Source: Drechslerella dactyloides
Lineage: Eukaryota; Ascomycota; Orbiliomycetes; Orbiliales; Orbiliaceae
Length of the DNA: 64,000 bases
Assembly (NCBI GenBank): GCA_020064725.1
Contig: JAGTWJ010000001.1
Span: 868,001 to 932,000, forward strand
Direction: 5' to 3'
Made by a program: the position numbers and the translations under genes. The first letter of the stretch is position 1; every line of letters starts with the position of its first letter. Of this stretch, positions 1 through 12,765 are shown in pieces. Below the pieces are notes generated by a model, which was not told the DNA's origin, did not search any database, and was given only the letters and a program-made list of their open reading frames with translations.

Positions 1-1640
1 GCACGCTTTATATTTATACTACTGGTGTAGCCCAGCTGTGGTCCTCGCTTCCCGTATCGACCACTGCCCGTTGGTGCATGCTGGGTAAGCGACAGTGCAT
101 ACATTGTAGAGTGCGCTTGAGTGCATACATCTCGTCCTCCTCGACGTCGCTAGAATCCAATCTATCAAAGTGTGCATACGCCCCCGTTCACGGTGGGGGG
201 AGACCTAGCGCTACACGGCGTCCCCGAGACTGTTACCAAGTAGAGCTCTGGGCACGTATATACCGGTGCGTCCGGGACCAAAGCTACTAAGTTGTTTGTT
301 GGAACACGAAGGTGATACGATACAACGAGCTGCCGGCTCGAGGCTGTTGGATTATGAAATGCACATATCGAGTACGAAATGGAGACGCACTCGGGGCCTA
401 ATTCAAAAGCGAATTGTCAGCCCGTGGGCCCACACCACGGAAGTGAACCAGGTTCGCATTCGCATCTTAGTCCCAAGATTGTACTAGTCGACGTGTCTTC
501 TGGGGATAGGCTCGGTAACTGTTGCAGCAATCGATACCGCGAGTCACACTAGCCAGACCACACAAGGCATTTTGGGAAATCTGATCAGAGGGTGCCTGCA
601 CACCTAACAGACGTCGTATAGATATGGTCTCGTAAATCAAACCCTTCCTTGCCACTATAGATATTTATTATCGCTGAAAAGCTCAAATACCCATCTCACA
701 CACACTCGCGTACTCTCTCCTTCTCTCTTTATATAGATAGCTTGGTGAAAATGTGAAAACGTTAACGAACAACTCGCGTTGGACATATATCTTTATTATG
801 TATTCTCATATTGATTACTTGCCCCACGGAATCTTAATCAGCTACGTGCGCGTGTCTCTCTCATAGCAAAACCTATCGAATTAACATATAAAAGGCTTCA
901 TTATTTACGGTTCTGTCTGACGTCCTGGGGTACTAAACTTATGCATCCGCAAACTGTATCCCTAGACTACACGGATGCGGCACACCCCACGGGCCTGTTA
1001 ACTTTATGCATGCAAGCATTCCAGACATCTACGATGATAGCTATCGATAGCTATCTGAAACATTAAGACCGAGCTAACAGCAAAAAGCAATTTGAAATGC
1101 TATACATGCATAGTCTCGGGAACACTGCGCATTCGCAGCGGCCCTTGATGCTCGCATGCATCTCGACTGATTCGTGAAAGAAACACATACAATGGCATAA
1201 AATCCGCCGGCCAGCTCTCTCAAGACTACCATAAACAAGATAAGAGACGCCGTATCCAAATGCCCACATGTACCCGGTATCAAACATATATATATTCATG
1301 CAACATGCAACAGGCCCAAACTCCAAACAACAAGTGCAGACGCGCTACATGCAAGTCAGATAAGGAAATTCATGGATGATGAAAATCAGAAAAAGGAAAT
1401 ATGGTCGCAGACATGAACGGCATGCGGGTGCACAACATCCAACATGCAGCTACATGACACCGGTACCGGCCGCACAACGGCCTGGGTCACGATACCAACC
1501 ATGTATCAACCCATATATCCACCCCTAGCTTCATGCATGCTATGCCAACGTCCCCGAGCTTAATGCTATGCATTTGCTCGGTTTTGCATCTCCGGATTGG
1601 CTGGGAGGCAAGCAGGCCGTTCTGCAGCTAGCTGAACTGC
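1..1640. other. 3' flank, no gene recognised
   Basis: No open frame here looks like protein and no RNA gene is recognised. The stretch contains a CT-rich and ATA-rich tract around 690-745, one copy of the TCTCGTAA-type dispersed motif near 621-643 (TGGTCTCGTAAATCAAACC), and a perfect 20-nt palindrome made of two GATAGCTATC units at 1036-1055. The right end carries the 3' untranslated region of the minus-strand DH-type gene. Confidence 0.6.
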
Positions 1641-4600
1641 CTAACCCAACTCCTTCCTGCCAACAATCCTAAACGTCTCCTTTGTCTCATTCTCTCCCTT
1701 GAACTACACCCCGGGAAGCCCAACGTTAGCCTACCGCCACGGCAAACTGCATAAAGCATGGATGCGATCCACAATACACTCACCTGCAACATATACACGC
1801 TGCTCCTCCCCGCACTCCCAGCATTGACAAGCGTCGGCACAAACCCATCATCCTCAACCGGCACATGCACTGCGATTCCCGTCCTAGCCACCTTCTCAAA
1901 GCAGGCTTCCCCAAGCACCACGTCTAGCAGTGTATTCTGCCCCTTGCGGTCTCGTATCACAACCCGCTTCTCCCCAGCATTCAAGCCGCCCCCGCCACGC
2001 GCAGCATGGCCCGGCGGCGGCGTGATGATATTCAGCCGCCCAGGCCCGAGATCTGCCCACTTGTTGCCGGACCGCTCGCGCTTCCACAGCTTGATCTTTA
2101 GATTAGACACGTACCCGGTACCGTCGTAGGGCGCCTCGCCGCCAATACCCGTGATTGGTATGCCACCAAGCGGGTTGATGATGCCGCGTGGTCCTGCGAG
2201 TCCGCTAGAAGTGCTTGACGAGCTCATCCAGCTGCTGCCATTCGATGACTTCTGTCCGCCAAATATAGAGTTGCGAAGTGTGCCCTTGAACGCTGAGAAC
2301 GCACTCCCGAGCGACCCAAGACTGCTGGTCTCGCTCATGATGATGCTGGCCGTCTCGCCTGGGAAGGCCGGGCCGGAATTGACACTACTCACCGCCGGTG
2401 CATCCACATTCACCGCGCGATAGCCCCTCACGCTGCCGTTCCGACCTATTGACGTCTTGCGTGCAGGTCGCCCGCCGCCGAAGCCGTGATTGCAAGCGTT
2501 GATTCGGCCCGTATTGATTGCATTGTACAGCGCATCGCAATCTGGCTGCGTTCGGCTGCGAAACATTACTGACCCGCCCTGAAACTTGGCACGAGGTTCC
2601 GCGCGAATTGACAGGTCCACCGCCGTCCCCCGTCGTATCGGCATGGCCGGTGTGACCTCTAAACTCATCAGCGGTTTCCCTGAGGGTCCATCTGCGACGG
2701 CGTACACCTCGATAAAGTTGTCCAGCACCAGCAGGCGGCTCTCCTCCTCGGATATCTTCTCCCATGCGTTCTTACTCCAGGTATACACGAAGGCATTTGT
2801 GCTGTACCCGCTCGCCGAGCCCTTGGCCGAGTGCCGTGGTAGGCTAACTCTGCGCGACATGTCGTCGTACGACGGCATCGCATCCTTGCGGCCCGCGGAA
2901 TGGAGATTTCGACCGGCAATCATATCCTCGAACATGGGGCCGGGGATATCGCCGTCCTCATCCTCGATTTGCGGCGGTACCGTGGATAGTTCGTCGTCTG
3001 AGCGATCATCGTCGTCGTCTTCGGGCTCAGAATCCGTTGGGCTATCGCTGTCCGAGTCCGTCAAGCTGCCGGGGCTGCGGGAACCACCATCTGACTCCGT
3101 CGCGCTGGACGGCGCATACTCATGCTTAAGCGGCGATGATAGGCGTCGTCGTAGCGCACCGCGGAAGTGCGAGTTCTGCGATACCTGCTGTGACGGCGAC
3201 GACGTTTGCGATGCATTCCGGACCGTACCCCCCGAGCTCGTCGAGCTGACACTGCGCAAGTCCTCCTGTGACGGCGAAGTATGCAGTGGCACCGGCGGTG
3301 GTGCATCCTCCTCTTCCTGCGCCGAGGACCCCGAGGCCCGTGAGCGGGCTGATGTCGAGCTTTTTGCCTGCTGAGTCGCAGACGACCTTGTCGAACCGGA
3401 CAACACTGAGCTGCCTTCACCCGAGCTCTCGGACTCACTCCTTGCGCGCCGCCGCAGACCTCCATCAGCAAGTCCATAGCCCCCTTTCTGGCGCCCAAAT
3501 TTGAGGTTCTCCTCTGTCCAAGACAGGAGGCTCGCCTCGTCTGCGGACAACGCATCCCCATTCTCCTTCTCATGCTCCGCCGCACGCGGTGGTGTCGGCG
3601 GTGACGTCGCGATGTTGAACGACAGACTCGCCGTCTTCGTCGGTGACTGGCTGCGGTTACGGAGCTTGAATGGTGATCCGCTCTTTTTCTTGGTCGGCGA
3701 TGTGCGGCCCTCTTGCTCCCGCTCCTCCTTCGCCTCCTTCGCCGTGGCGGCCGCCTGTGCCTCCTTCTGCTTCTTCGCCATCTCTTCCTCCTTCCGCTTG
3801 ACCTCCGCCATCCGCCGCTGCTCATGCCTCGTCCGCCGCCTTTGCAGTCTCGCCGGTCCGTACGAGGCACTACTCATCGGACTGATCGTCGACGGCGGCG
3901 GCGACGCCATCCGCTTCTTCCCAACATAATGTGGCATCATCTGCACGATATGTGGTAGTTCACCGTACACCGGCACCGCGAGCGCCCCGCCGTCATACAG
4001 ATCGCTGACGCCCGGTATCACGACGACAGCAACTGTCGGTTTCCCGGGTTTCTCACCCTCGTTCATCAGCGCCGTGTCCGACTCCGGGATGCGATCGATC
4101 TCGCTGACGATGCTCATGCCAGGCGTCGGCGGCTCCGAGTAGTTGTCTGCGTCAATGCCAAGGCTCTTGAGCTGCGTGTCGATTTCCGCGAGTATCGGCT
4201 GGCGGAAGTCTTCGTCCGCAGAGGGTAACCTGACGTCCAGGTGCATGCGACTGGCCTTCGCGACCTCGTCGGCTGCCGCTCCGAGCAGATGCAGCCACTC
4301 CATCTTGATCATCGGGTCTGCCGTCAGCGTCATACGTTCGTGCCAGCGGCTGCCATCGCTGAGGCGCGCGTTGACATCGAGCAACAGGTCGCCGTCGTTT
4401 GTCCCTTGCTTGGCACTGATCCATTTTACGGGTAGTGGCTGGAATGCGAGCCATTTGCGTTCCGGGTCGTCCTTTGCGAGTTCACAAATCAGAAGCTCTG
4501 GATTGCTGTCGCTGCTGGCGGTTTTGCTATTTTTACTCTTCGCCTCGTCGCGGAGGTAGAGTTCCACGGTTTTGGCGAGTGTCTTGCCCTGCGAATGGCG

Positions 4601-7600
4601 GAGTTTCATCTCAAATATATCTCGCGCACGCACGCGGCGGTGCGGGTCAATAACCACGCCATAACAGATCTCGAGCGTCTGCAGGTCGCGCACGCGAGAT
4701 GCGTCTATACACGCCGCGGCCTCGTCTTCCAGCCGCGCACGCTCCTCGGCAACTTTATGTCGCGCCGCACCTACCAGCGTCTGGAAGGAGATGAAGGCCT
4801 CTTCGGCCAGTGGTGATGGTGAAAGATAGTTGATCCGCTGCGGGAGGTCGAAAAGCATAGGGAGGAGTGTGCATGCCATTAGTAACTGCTGCTTCGAGTT
4901 TCCAAATATCAAATTGCGAGGGGAGCTTTATATAAGATGAATCACGCAAGGGGTAACAACAATAATACGTCTACAGGACCGTTGGCCAGTCCCATACCAG
5001 AACGAAGAGGCTGGAGATACGAAACGAACGAACAAACGACGGTGACGCAAAAATGGAAATCTAGGAATGCGGAAGTGACGACAAGACAATTCTGCTGTCC
5101 GCAGAAACAAACACCAAAAAAGGTCGTCAAAGTCAAGTCTACCGGTTGAACGAACGAACGTGCAAGTAACGAAATGAAGAGAATGGGATAGTAGCCACAC
5201 GGCGCTCAACCGTGGCAGTAGCAGAGACCAGCGTAGGACCTTTGCGACAAGAACGTGGATATGGCGAGGTGGTTACGTGAAAACGAGAGCATTATGTATG
5301 CTCGAGCTGGAGCAGCTCTGGCACTCTCGACCTCGAACCCGCCCAGCCCCGCGTCATGCAGCTTGACAGCTCGCATATGCTCCCAGCTAGTTCAAGGTTG
5401 CAATGTTGCCGACCTGCATGAGGTGCTTCCAAGGCCGGGAAATCATGCAACCGAGAGCAGTAACTGAAGCCTGTGCCTGCTTGCCTACATGCACTTCCAC
5501 AATCCGATAACTCGACGCCAAAAGCCAGAATCGGGGAATGAATAAAAAAAAGAATGGTCCAAAAGAACAAAAATTCATGAGGCGAGCAGATAAGGAAACC
5601 AAAAAACCGCCCGGCGGCCACACGACGCGACCGCGAGAGCACGAAAGCGTCTCAACAGCAGCGCGAGCAGACGAGGACACGGTTTTTTCCACCACGCGCA
5701 AATAACTGTAATAACAGAACGAGAACAATACCAGAAAACACGCACATACCTTGAAAAACTTTGTCAGCACACGCGTCCGCACGAGCGGTCGCTTGAGCAG
5801 ATATCCGACATCTATCGTCCTGCCGCTCGTGGCCGCGCCCGCCGCCGATGACGAAAAGTCCCCGTTGACGGGCGCCGACCCTGCTCCGCTGCCCGCCGGC
5901 GGCGCAGCCCCGCTAGCTGCTGCCTCTTTCTTGCGCTCGATAGCCTCAAGCACCTGGCTGCTAATAACAACCTGATCCCAATCCATTTTCCAGCACGCGA
6001 CATAGTCCTCATATACGTATTTGGCCGCCTGCGCCCACTTGAGTATCTCTTCGGGGTTGGGTGCCACGGAAACCGCCCCGCTATTGGCCATCACCCCTCC
6101 AGATCCGGCGACGCCACTGATCGCGGTGGCGGCATCGTCTTGGCGCGGCGCGGTCAGCCCCCTCGTGGTCGCCGCTTTAATGGCGTCAGCTAGCCGTTCG
6201 TGAATGCCATTGATTCGCTTTAGCGCAATGCTGACGTCCACGATTGACTTCAGTGGATTATTCTCGATAAGCTTCTCCGGGCTCATCCGCTTGCCTGCTA
6301 CGGCTTCCTGGTCCGTCTTGGCCAGCTTGGCATCCAGTAACACCGGTACGATACGGTGCTCCAGCAGCTGCAGGTCCTCCGTGTAGCTAAACTCGTCCGC
6401 CGCCAGCTCGGCTAGCAGGTCGGTAAGCGTGAGGGTTCCCACGACAACCTTATTCTTCACCGACCGGATCGACCGTGCGGATTTGATGCTCTTGACGCTC
6501 TTGGCGCGTGTGGACGAGGAGGGGCGGCGTTCGGACAGGATCGAGATGAGGTCAGCGGTGCTCTTGTACCGTTTGATGCCCGAGCCCCGATAGAGCGGCT
6601 CATGGACAGAGACAAAGTACTCGTCGCCAGGGTCTTCGTCCTGCGCCGTCTTCGCAAGATTGGTATGTGCAGCCGGCGATGTAAGTGATCGCGTGAGGCC
6701 CGAAGACATGTTCTGGCCGGGTAAGTTGAGGTTCTCATCATCGGGGAGGTTGCGATGGATCTGCGAGGTGGTCGCTGCAGAGTGGTTGGTGTGATTGGAG
6801 GAGCTGGCGAGTGAGATTTGTCGTGCAGGCGGTGACGCTGCGTCTGCATGGTGTGACGACGACGCGGCTGAAATCTGTCTGGTTGGCGGGGAGATAGGCT
6901 CGGCCGCAGTGCGGGGTGCGAATGAGAAGATTCGCGTGCCGGACGGCGGCGGGGATGTTGGCTCAGAGTCGCCTGCGGAGAGCTGCGATGCAGACTCTTC
7001 TGGAATCGTGGATTGGAACGGCTTTCTCCGCCGCTTCGCAGTCTGCGACCCGAAAAGGTTTATTCGCCGCTTCGGAATCGAAAACAATGACGTTTTGGTA
7101 GGCGTTTCCGGAGACGACGGACTCGCAGGCGTATCCTCAACAGCAGGATGTGGAGGAAGGGGTGGCGACGCCGGCTCTTCCAGAACTTCAGGGGTTTTGA
7201 CCTCTGTGGGCTTCTTGAGCTCTGCCTCAGACCTCTTGAGCTCGAGCTGCTTCTTGAGTTCAGCTTCTGACTTCTTTACCTCGATCGCCTTCTTAGCTTC
7301 GGCCTCTGCCCTTTTAGCTTCGGCCTCCGCCTTCTTAGCTTCGACCTCAGCTTTCTTAATCTCAGAAGGTCTCTTGAGCTCAAACTCGGCCTTCCGAACA
7401 TCGAAAAACTTCTTGACGTCGGCCGGCTTCTTCGCCTCAGCATCAGGCCTCCTAAAGTCCAGCGACCGCTTAAAGTCCAGCGTCCTCTTCGTCTCCGCCT
7501 CGGGTCTCTTGAACTCCACCGCCCGGAATGTAATATCATTGTGTCCCACCGGCGGGCTTCTCTCGAGCTTTGGCGACAGACTCTTCCTCTCCACCTTTGG

Positions 7601-9928
7601 CGACGTAACCTTCGGACTCCGTTTATCCACGTCTGGCGTTGTCTCGCGCGTAATATGCTCCTGTTCCTCAATCTCGACGGATGTCGCTATATCGGTCGTC
7701 ACATTCGACGAGACATTCGATCTTTCCGTGAGTGTATTTGTCGCAGCATGGTCCTTTGCACGATGTTCATCTTCAAAGATAATCTCGCCAAACATCTCGC
7801 CCATTACCTCGCGCACGGCAGCCTTGATCGCCTCGGCCATTTCCTCCTTGGTCCGTAGCGCATCGGGCCCGACGCGCTTTTGCACCTCTTCCGCGACAAC
7901 GCTCTCCTTATCCTTCCGCTTTTTTCTCGCGCGCGTCGTGCTGCGCTGTGTCGCACGTTCGATCTCCGTCATAATCTCCTCGCGGCGCTCCTCCTCGCGC
8001 CTGGCCAGTTCCTGCTCGCGCGCGAGCTGCCGCTGCTCCTCTAGCAGGGCGCGCTCACGCTCGAGTTCCAGCCGCTCGCGCTCTTGCTCCCGCCGCATCT
8101 CCTCGATGACCTTGAGCGTCTCCTCTTCGCGTATGCGCTCGATCTGGCGTTTGCGCTCCTGCTCATGGATCAGGTTGCGCTTGCGGCGGCGTTCTTCCTT
8201 CTCACGCTCGCGGATCTTTTGGCGTTCTTCCTCGCGGATGCGTTCCTCGTCGAGAGCGCGCTGGCACTCTTCATCCTTGATACGTTCGAGTTCCCGTTGC
8301 CTTTCCTCTTCTTTGATGCGCTCGATTTCCTCCTGTCGGGCCTCCTCACGGATGCGCTCGATCTGCTGGTAGCGAAGACGTTCTTCCTCGCGTACGCGGT
8401 TCTTCTCGCGCTCGATGAGCTCGGCTTGTCGCTGCTTGTGCCGCTGGTGTTTCTCGGCTTTGGTCGCTTTGCGGCTGATCGGAGTTACGCGGATGCCGTC
8501 GTCGTCGAGGAGGCTGGTATTGGTGCTGTGCGTGGCGTGGTCATCGGAGCGGATGGACGTGCCTTCGAGGCTTTTGGCGCTCTTCAGGGCAACGGCGGGC
8601 TTGCCGTCAAGGGACTTGTTGCTCTTCTTCATGCTGAGGCTATGGTCGAGGCTCTTGGCGCTCTTGAGGCTGTGGGGAGCGGAAGGATCGTCGAGGCTTC
8701 TGATGCTCTGGCCGGCGTGCGCAGGTATCGGCGGTGGTAAGGCGTTCAGGACGGCGGTAGGGACTACAGCAACGTCGTCCGTAGCCTCCAATTCGGAGCC
8801 CGGAATGTCGAATGCCAGTAGCGATACGCCACCGTCAGTTGGGTCGACGATATCGTCGTGCGCGTCGGTGCGCGCATTGCTACCGGTAGCTTTGACATTC
8901 CTTTCCGCGTCCGTTTCTCTCGCGTTCCCAGTGCTGGACATGGTGACCAGCCGTTTCTTGCGCCGCTCTTTACGCGCTCGTATCTCGTCGACGTCCATGC
9001 CATCACGGGGAACCCGCTTCTTCTTCTTCTTCGCAGGGGCAGCGCTGCCTCTGTCTTCCGGCGCGCTGTTCCATGCTGCAGCTTTATCTCTATCGTCCTG
9101 CCTGCTCATCTCCACGACACTGTTCGCGTCCTCCCACTCCCCGACGTCGCGGTTGCTGACGACGGATCCTGCTCTGCTGCCTTTCCAGGAACCCGCATTG
9201 GATCCGTACGCGCTCAGTGCGGGTGGTGCGGGTAATGCCAGCGGCTCGCGGCCCCAACGCGCGCTGGAGGTCTCGAGCTCGTCAAAGTTGTGGTTGATGG
9301 TGTAATCGGCGAGCATTGTCCGGCGCTTCTCGGGGCTGCGTGAACTGCTGCGGGGTCGCGCGGAGGCGCCGGCGCCAACAACGCTGGTGGGGGATTGTGG
9401 GGTCCCGTTCGCAGTGGCATTGACGGGCGGTGGGGGCACATAATTGTTCGCTTCGGCTTCGATGACACCGCCACCGGCTGCTTGCCATTTGCGCACGCGC
9501 TCGCGCACGTTAACGGTGTCATGGGGGCTATGTTGCGGGCCGAGGTCGAGTGGGGGCTTGATCCCGCCTCGACCGGTGCCGCTAGTCTTGCGGGCGGATA
9601 CGCGACGGGGTGGAGGCGAGCGGCGGCCGCGGGGTGGAGATCCGGCGCGGCGGAGGAGCGAGCCCGTACCGCTGAAGCGTTTGGAGATGCTAAGGACGCG
9701 GCGGGAGGTGAATATCTGGGGCTTACCTGCCGGTCGCGGTGAGGGAGAGGCGGAAGCCGGGGGCGAGCTGAACGGTGTCGGTTTTATAGGCGAGGAAGCG
9801 CTCGATATGACTCCGCCGGCGGCGTCTTTTCCATCTGGGGAAGCGAAGGGGGAAGAGAGGGGCCGGTCAATAGAGGCGAAGATTTCGTTCGGGTCGCGGA
9901 GGCGACGCTTGGGCGCTCCGGAAGCCAT
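1641..9928 (-). CDS. Large DH/PH-type protein (putative Rho GEF; often mis-annotated as SRm160/300 splicing coactivator)
   Basis: Three coding exons: 9928-5750, 4837-1784 and 1703-1641, giving 2431 residues. Introns of 912 nt (5749-4838) and 80 nt (1783-1704) both fall between codons; GTATGT/TACTAAT/CAG and GTGAGT/GCTAAC/TAG signals are visible. The ATG at 9928 sits in CGCCCATGGCT; the frame stays open upstream only through a GTG. Residues 1-480 are disordered and Ser/Pro/Arg-rich. About 483-676 is a very long R/E/K helix (many RIREEERQ-like units) and about 790-910 holds KKAEAEAK-type repeats. A Dbl-homology-like helix bundle starts near 1160 (LTDLLAELAADEFSYTEDL) and continues across the long intron into RINYLSPSPLAEE. 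A PH-like region follows (about 1440-1610), then a second disordered region and a beta-rich C-terminus ending FKGENETKETFRIVG. DH domains exchange GDP on Rho GTPases; activity here is inferred, because the DH match is remote. Family recognition is from remembered Aspergillus-type homologues. Confidence 0.8.
4838..5749 (-). other. Unusually long (912 nt) intron of the DH-type gene
   Basis: The donor AAG|GTATGTGCG and acceptor CTCCCGCAG|CGG lie exactly where the conserved protein reads ..TKFFK|RINYL.., so no residues appear to be missing between the exons. A yeast-like branch site TACTAAT lies at about 4883-4889, followed by a pyrimidine-rich tract. The other introns in this window are 55-220 nt. 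Open frames inside the intron on either strand do not resemble any protein I recognise. Confidence 0.75.
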
Positions 9929-12765
9929 GGGCGTAGACGGCTTCGGCGCGATATTGAGGGTTTGCACTAGCGTGATATATGGGGTGCACGCTCCACTTCG
10001 GGCCGGCTAGTTTACGAGGCCAGTGTGGGCAAGGCTCGAGGCAATCTCAGCACGGTATGTGACTTCTGCACGTGTGCGGGCTGGCCAGCAGCGTAAATAC
10101 TGGATATCTCCCGTCTTGAATACCACCGTAGTATCGCGAGTCCCGCGTGGATATGCCGTCCAGCTGCAAGGTTCTGCAGTGTCGTGAAGCGACAAATCTT
10201 GGTGTGCTACTCCGCAGCGCAAGCTTGAGCGCGAGATCTGGAGCTCTGAAGAGTCGTGGATTCTCGCGGGTCCGGCTGTCGGCCCTGGATCCTTGTAGGT
10301 ATCTTGACAAGTTGGAGGTTGTCACAATTATGTCGGTTGGCCTTGAGTTCTTAGAGATCGGATGTTGGTGGATTCTCGCGATTCTATCGGCTGGTAATGG
10401 ATTCTTGGCGTACGTCGACTGCCTTGTCTGGTACGCGGCAGATGTTGATTCAGCGGGCTTGCAGGCAGCGTGGATTCCACCTGTTCTCGGAGTCAGACGC
10501 CAATTCCCTATAATCCAGTCTCGCATGAAGGTGCTTGGTACTAAACTAGTCCCAAGGTCAACTTGCCTGCGCAGATATCAGTCCACGGCGCTATGCTAGG
10601 GTTGTCGTGAAATCCGGCACCGCGAGTAGATTCGAGACCGGATCCCACCCGGGTGTGCCGGGCTATTGCAAGTTTGTATCGGGAATGTGGGCCTATCGTA
10701 AAATATGCGAATGGTGCGGCAGCGATGCAGATTCCTCGCGAGTTCTGATATCGTGAATTCCTCGCCTTATCGTAGACTCCGCTTTGATATGTTGGGCTCC
10801 CGGTATGCTAGTATATCGTGACTTCCTGGTATTATGCAGATTCCATCCGATGTGCTGGGCCGTCGCGAGACGCTCTCCAGAGCGCTGGGCTATCGTGGAT
10901 TTCGGTACTATTGCAGTCTCTACTCGGGTATTCCAGGCCGTCGCGAATTGCTCTCCAGATCGCTGACTTATCGTAGATTCTTGCGATTATCGCGGCCCCG
11001 CTCGGATACGACGAGCTGTCGCGAGTCCCTCTCGTTATTGCGGACTCCACCTGAGCACTCTGGGCTGTCGCAAATTGCTCTCTGCTGCCCCAGCTGGTTA
11101 CGTATTCGCCCACGGCGTGTCGGGTCGATCTCTACAGCACTGGCGGATTGCGGAATCGTGTCTTGTATGCCTACTATCGATTCCTTCGGGCGTCAAGATA
11201 CCGTGGATCCGCCTCTAGTGTTGGTGTCGCGGGTCCGCCTCCGGCGTCAAGGTATCATGGATCCGCGGAGTATCGTGACTTCGTCGCGGATGTCGAGGTG
11301 GCGGCTAGATTGTGACGAGTGAGCTTCGATAAGAATGTCGGCCGGCGTCGAGAAATGCCAACTTAACGAGCGAGCGCGATAGAGGAAGGAAGTAGTGAGT
11401 AGTACGGGTAGGTATCGGCAGGGGTGGAGCTAAGGTAGTGATCGAATTTCGATGGTATCGGGCGGAAGAGGCTCTGCACAGCTGTTTCTGTCGGAAAGCG
11501 GGCGGACGTGCGGTCTGATGTTTACGTTTCGAGCGGCTGGAGCGGCTAGGTTAGCGATAAGGGCCCTAGCGTCCGCGACAGAACGGGCAGGGGCTTCAAA
11601 CCTGGTTAGCGACAGACGGGAAGCTGCGACGGCGCCCGCGAGATGATGGAGAATGATTTGGAGGTGGCGATGGTGCTGATGATGTAGATGGTGGTTTAGA
11701 TGATGCCCTCCGTCCTGCCAAAAAGGGCGGCCAGCGGGGGCCGTCGCTGGCGCCCCAAAAGAGGAAATCACGGCCCATGTTGATGGGATGGTTGCTGGGG
11801 TAACGAACACCAATAGCCGTCGACGGTTACACAGGCTTTCTGTATATTCGCAGAGGACGGCTCTGGCGAATCTGTACCTATAGGACCCATTTCTACAGCC
11901 TAGTTCGTGGGGACTTGCAACAGGCTGCAATCATCCGCACGCCCGGTGCGATTGGATACTATCGATAAGAATCCTGGTTGGCATGGTGTTTCTGTCGATG
12001 CCGGCTGCCTAAGCGAGCGATTGGCATGGCTTCAAGCATGGCTTAATTGCGCGTGCTGCACGCGATACGATATATAGTATTACATAGGATAACCGAATAC
12101 ACAACAGGGCATCGAAAACCACATATAGGAATCGTTCGGTGGCTCCATCGCATTGTCGGGCGACCACAATTACAGGTTGTACATGTTGTTGCGGCTCACT
12201 CCGGAACTTCCCAATGCTGGCCAAAAGCTGTGCTGGGGCTTTAGCCTTGTTTTATTATCATTCGAGACTGCGCAGCCGACTTCAGTTTTTTGTATGGTAC
12301 ATGCATGGACTAAAATGACTTTATGATCTAGATCTTATTGCTTCATGAATATACTGGTACGGCATCCTTACAAAAAAGAATAGTGCTAAGAGCCTACATA
12401 TGCGGGCCATGTAATACGAAGTGCATGCATGCACAATAATTACTTACACATGCAGGCTTGCTGCAAAATACCAACAAGTACCAGTTTGGTTTACGAGACA
12501 AAACAAGTACAATTTTCTGTATATTTTGTATGTGCTCTATAGCTTGAATATGCCAGGTTTCGAACTGCTTCTCGACAATCAAGCTTAATTTTCAGCTTCT
12601 CCTTTACTCAAGTGCGGTACCACCGCAAATTTCGCAGCGGAGGATGCACACTGGCGGGTATGTCGGGATTGGTTAGGAGCACTTCGGTTGATTCATGCTC
12701 ATGCCGTCGGTATACGCCGCATCACTATATCATCAGGGAAACTGTCAGCTCCTTTGCTTCAAAAT
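9929..12765. other. Upstream region of the DH-type gene, largely a degenerate repeat array
   Basis: No gene is supported. From about 10130 to 11300 the DNA is a degenerate tandem array (separate entry). From 11340 to 12000 it is GC-rich, with a His-rich frame on the minus strand (11430-11930) caused by a GATGGTG-type repeat rather than a gene. From 12000 it becomes AT-rich and holds a copy of the dispersed motif on the minus strand at about 12483-12500 (GTTTACGAGAC). Confidence 0.5.
10130..11300. repeat. Degenerate tandem array, about 78-bp period with 20-bp sub-units
   Basis: The core GGCCGTCGCGA occurs at 10858, 10936 and, as AGCTGTCGCGA, at 11014: two successive steps of 78 bp. A further copy (GGCTGTCGCAA) sits at 11063. 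The sub-unit TATCGTGGATTTC recurs at about 10751, 10814 and 10891. Looser relatives (TATCGCGAGTCC, TCGTGGATTCTCGCG) reach left to about 10130. It covers 0.2-1.4 kb upstream of the DH-type start codon, so it may be transcribed as 5' leader or act as promoter. Short frames crossing it repeat at peptide level only because the DNA repeats. Confidence 0.65.

Noticed and set aside
1036..1055. Perfect 20-nt palindrome of two GATAGCTATC units
   Set aside because: Isolated, simple in sequence and in a gene-free flank; not enough to propose a binding site.
2586..3374. 262-codon plus frame opposite the DH-type gene
   Set aside because: Antisense shadow of a Ser/Arg/Asp-rich coding exon; the minus frame is family-conserved and continuous.
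6795..8372. 525-codon Ser-rich plus frame opposite the DH-type gene
   Set aside because: Antisense shadow of the Glu/Lys/Arg-repeat coding region.
11430..11930. 166-codon minus frame rich in His
   Set aside because: The His run comes from a GATGGTG/GATGATG-type DNA repeat; no start context, domain or splice structure supports a gene.
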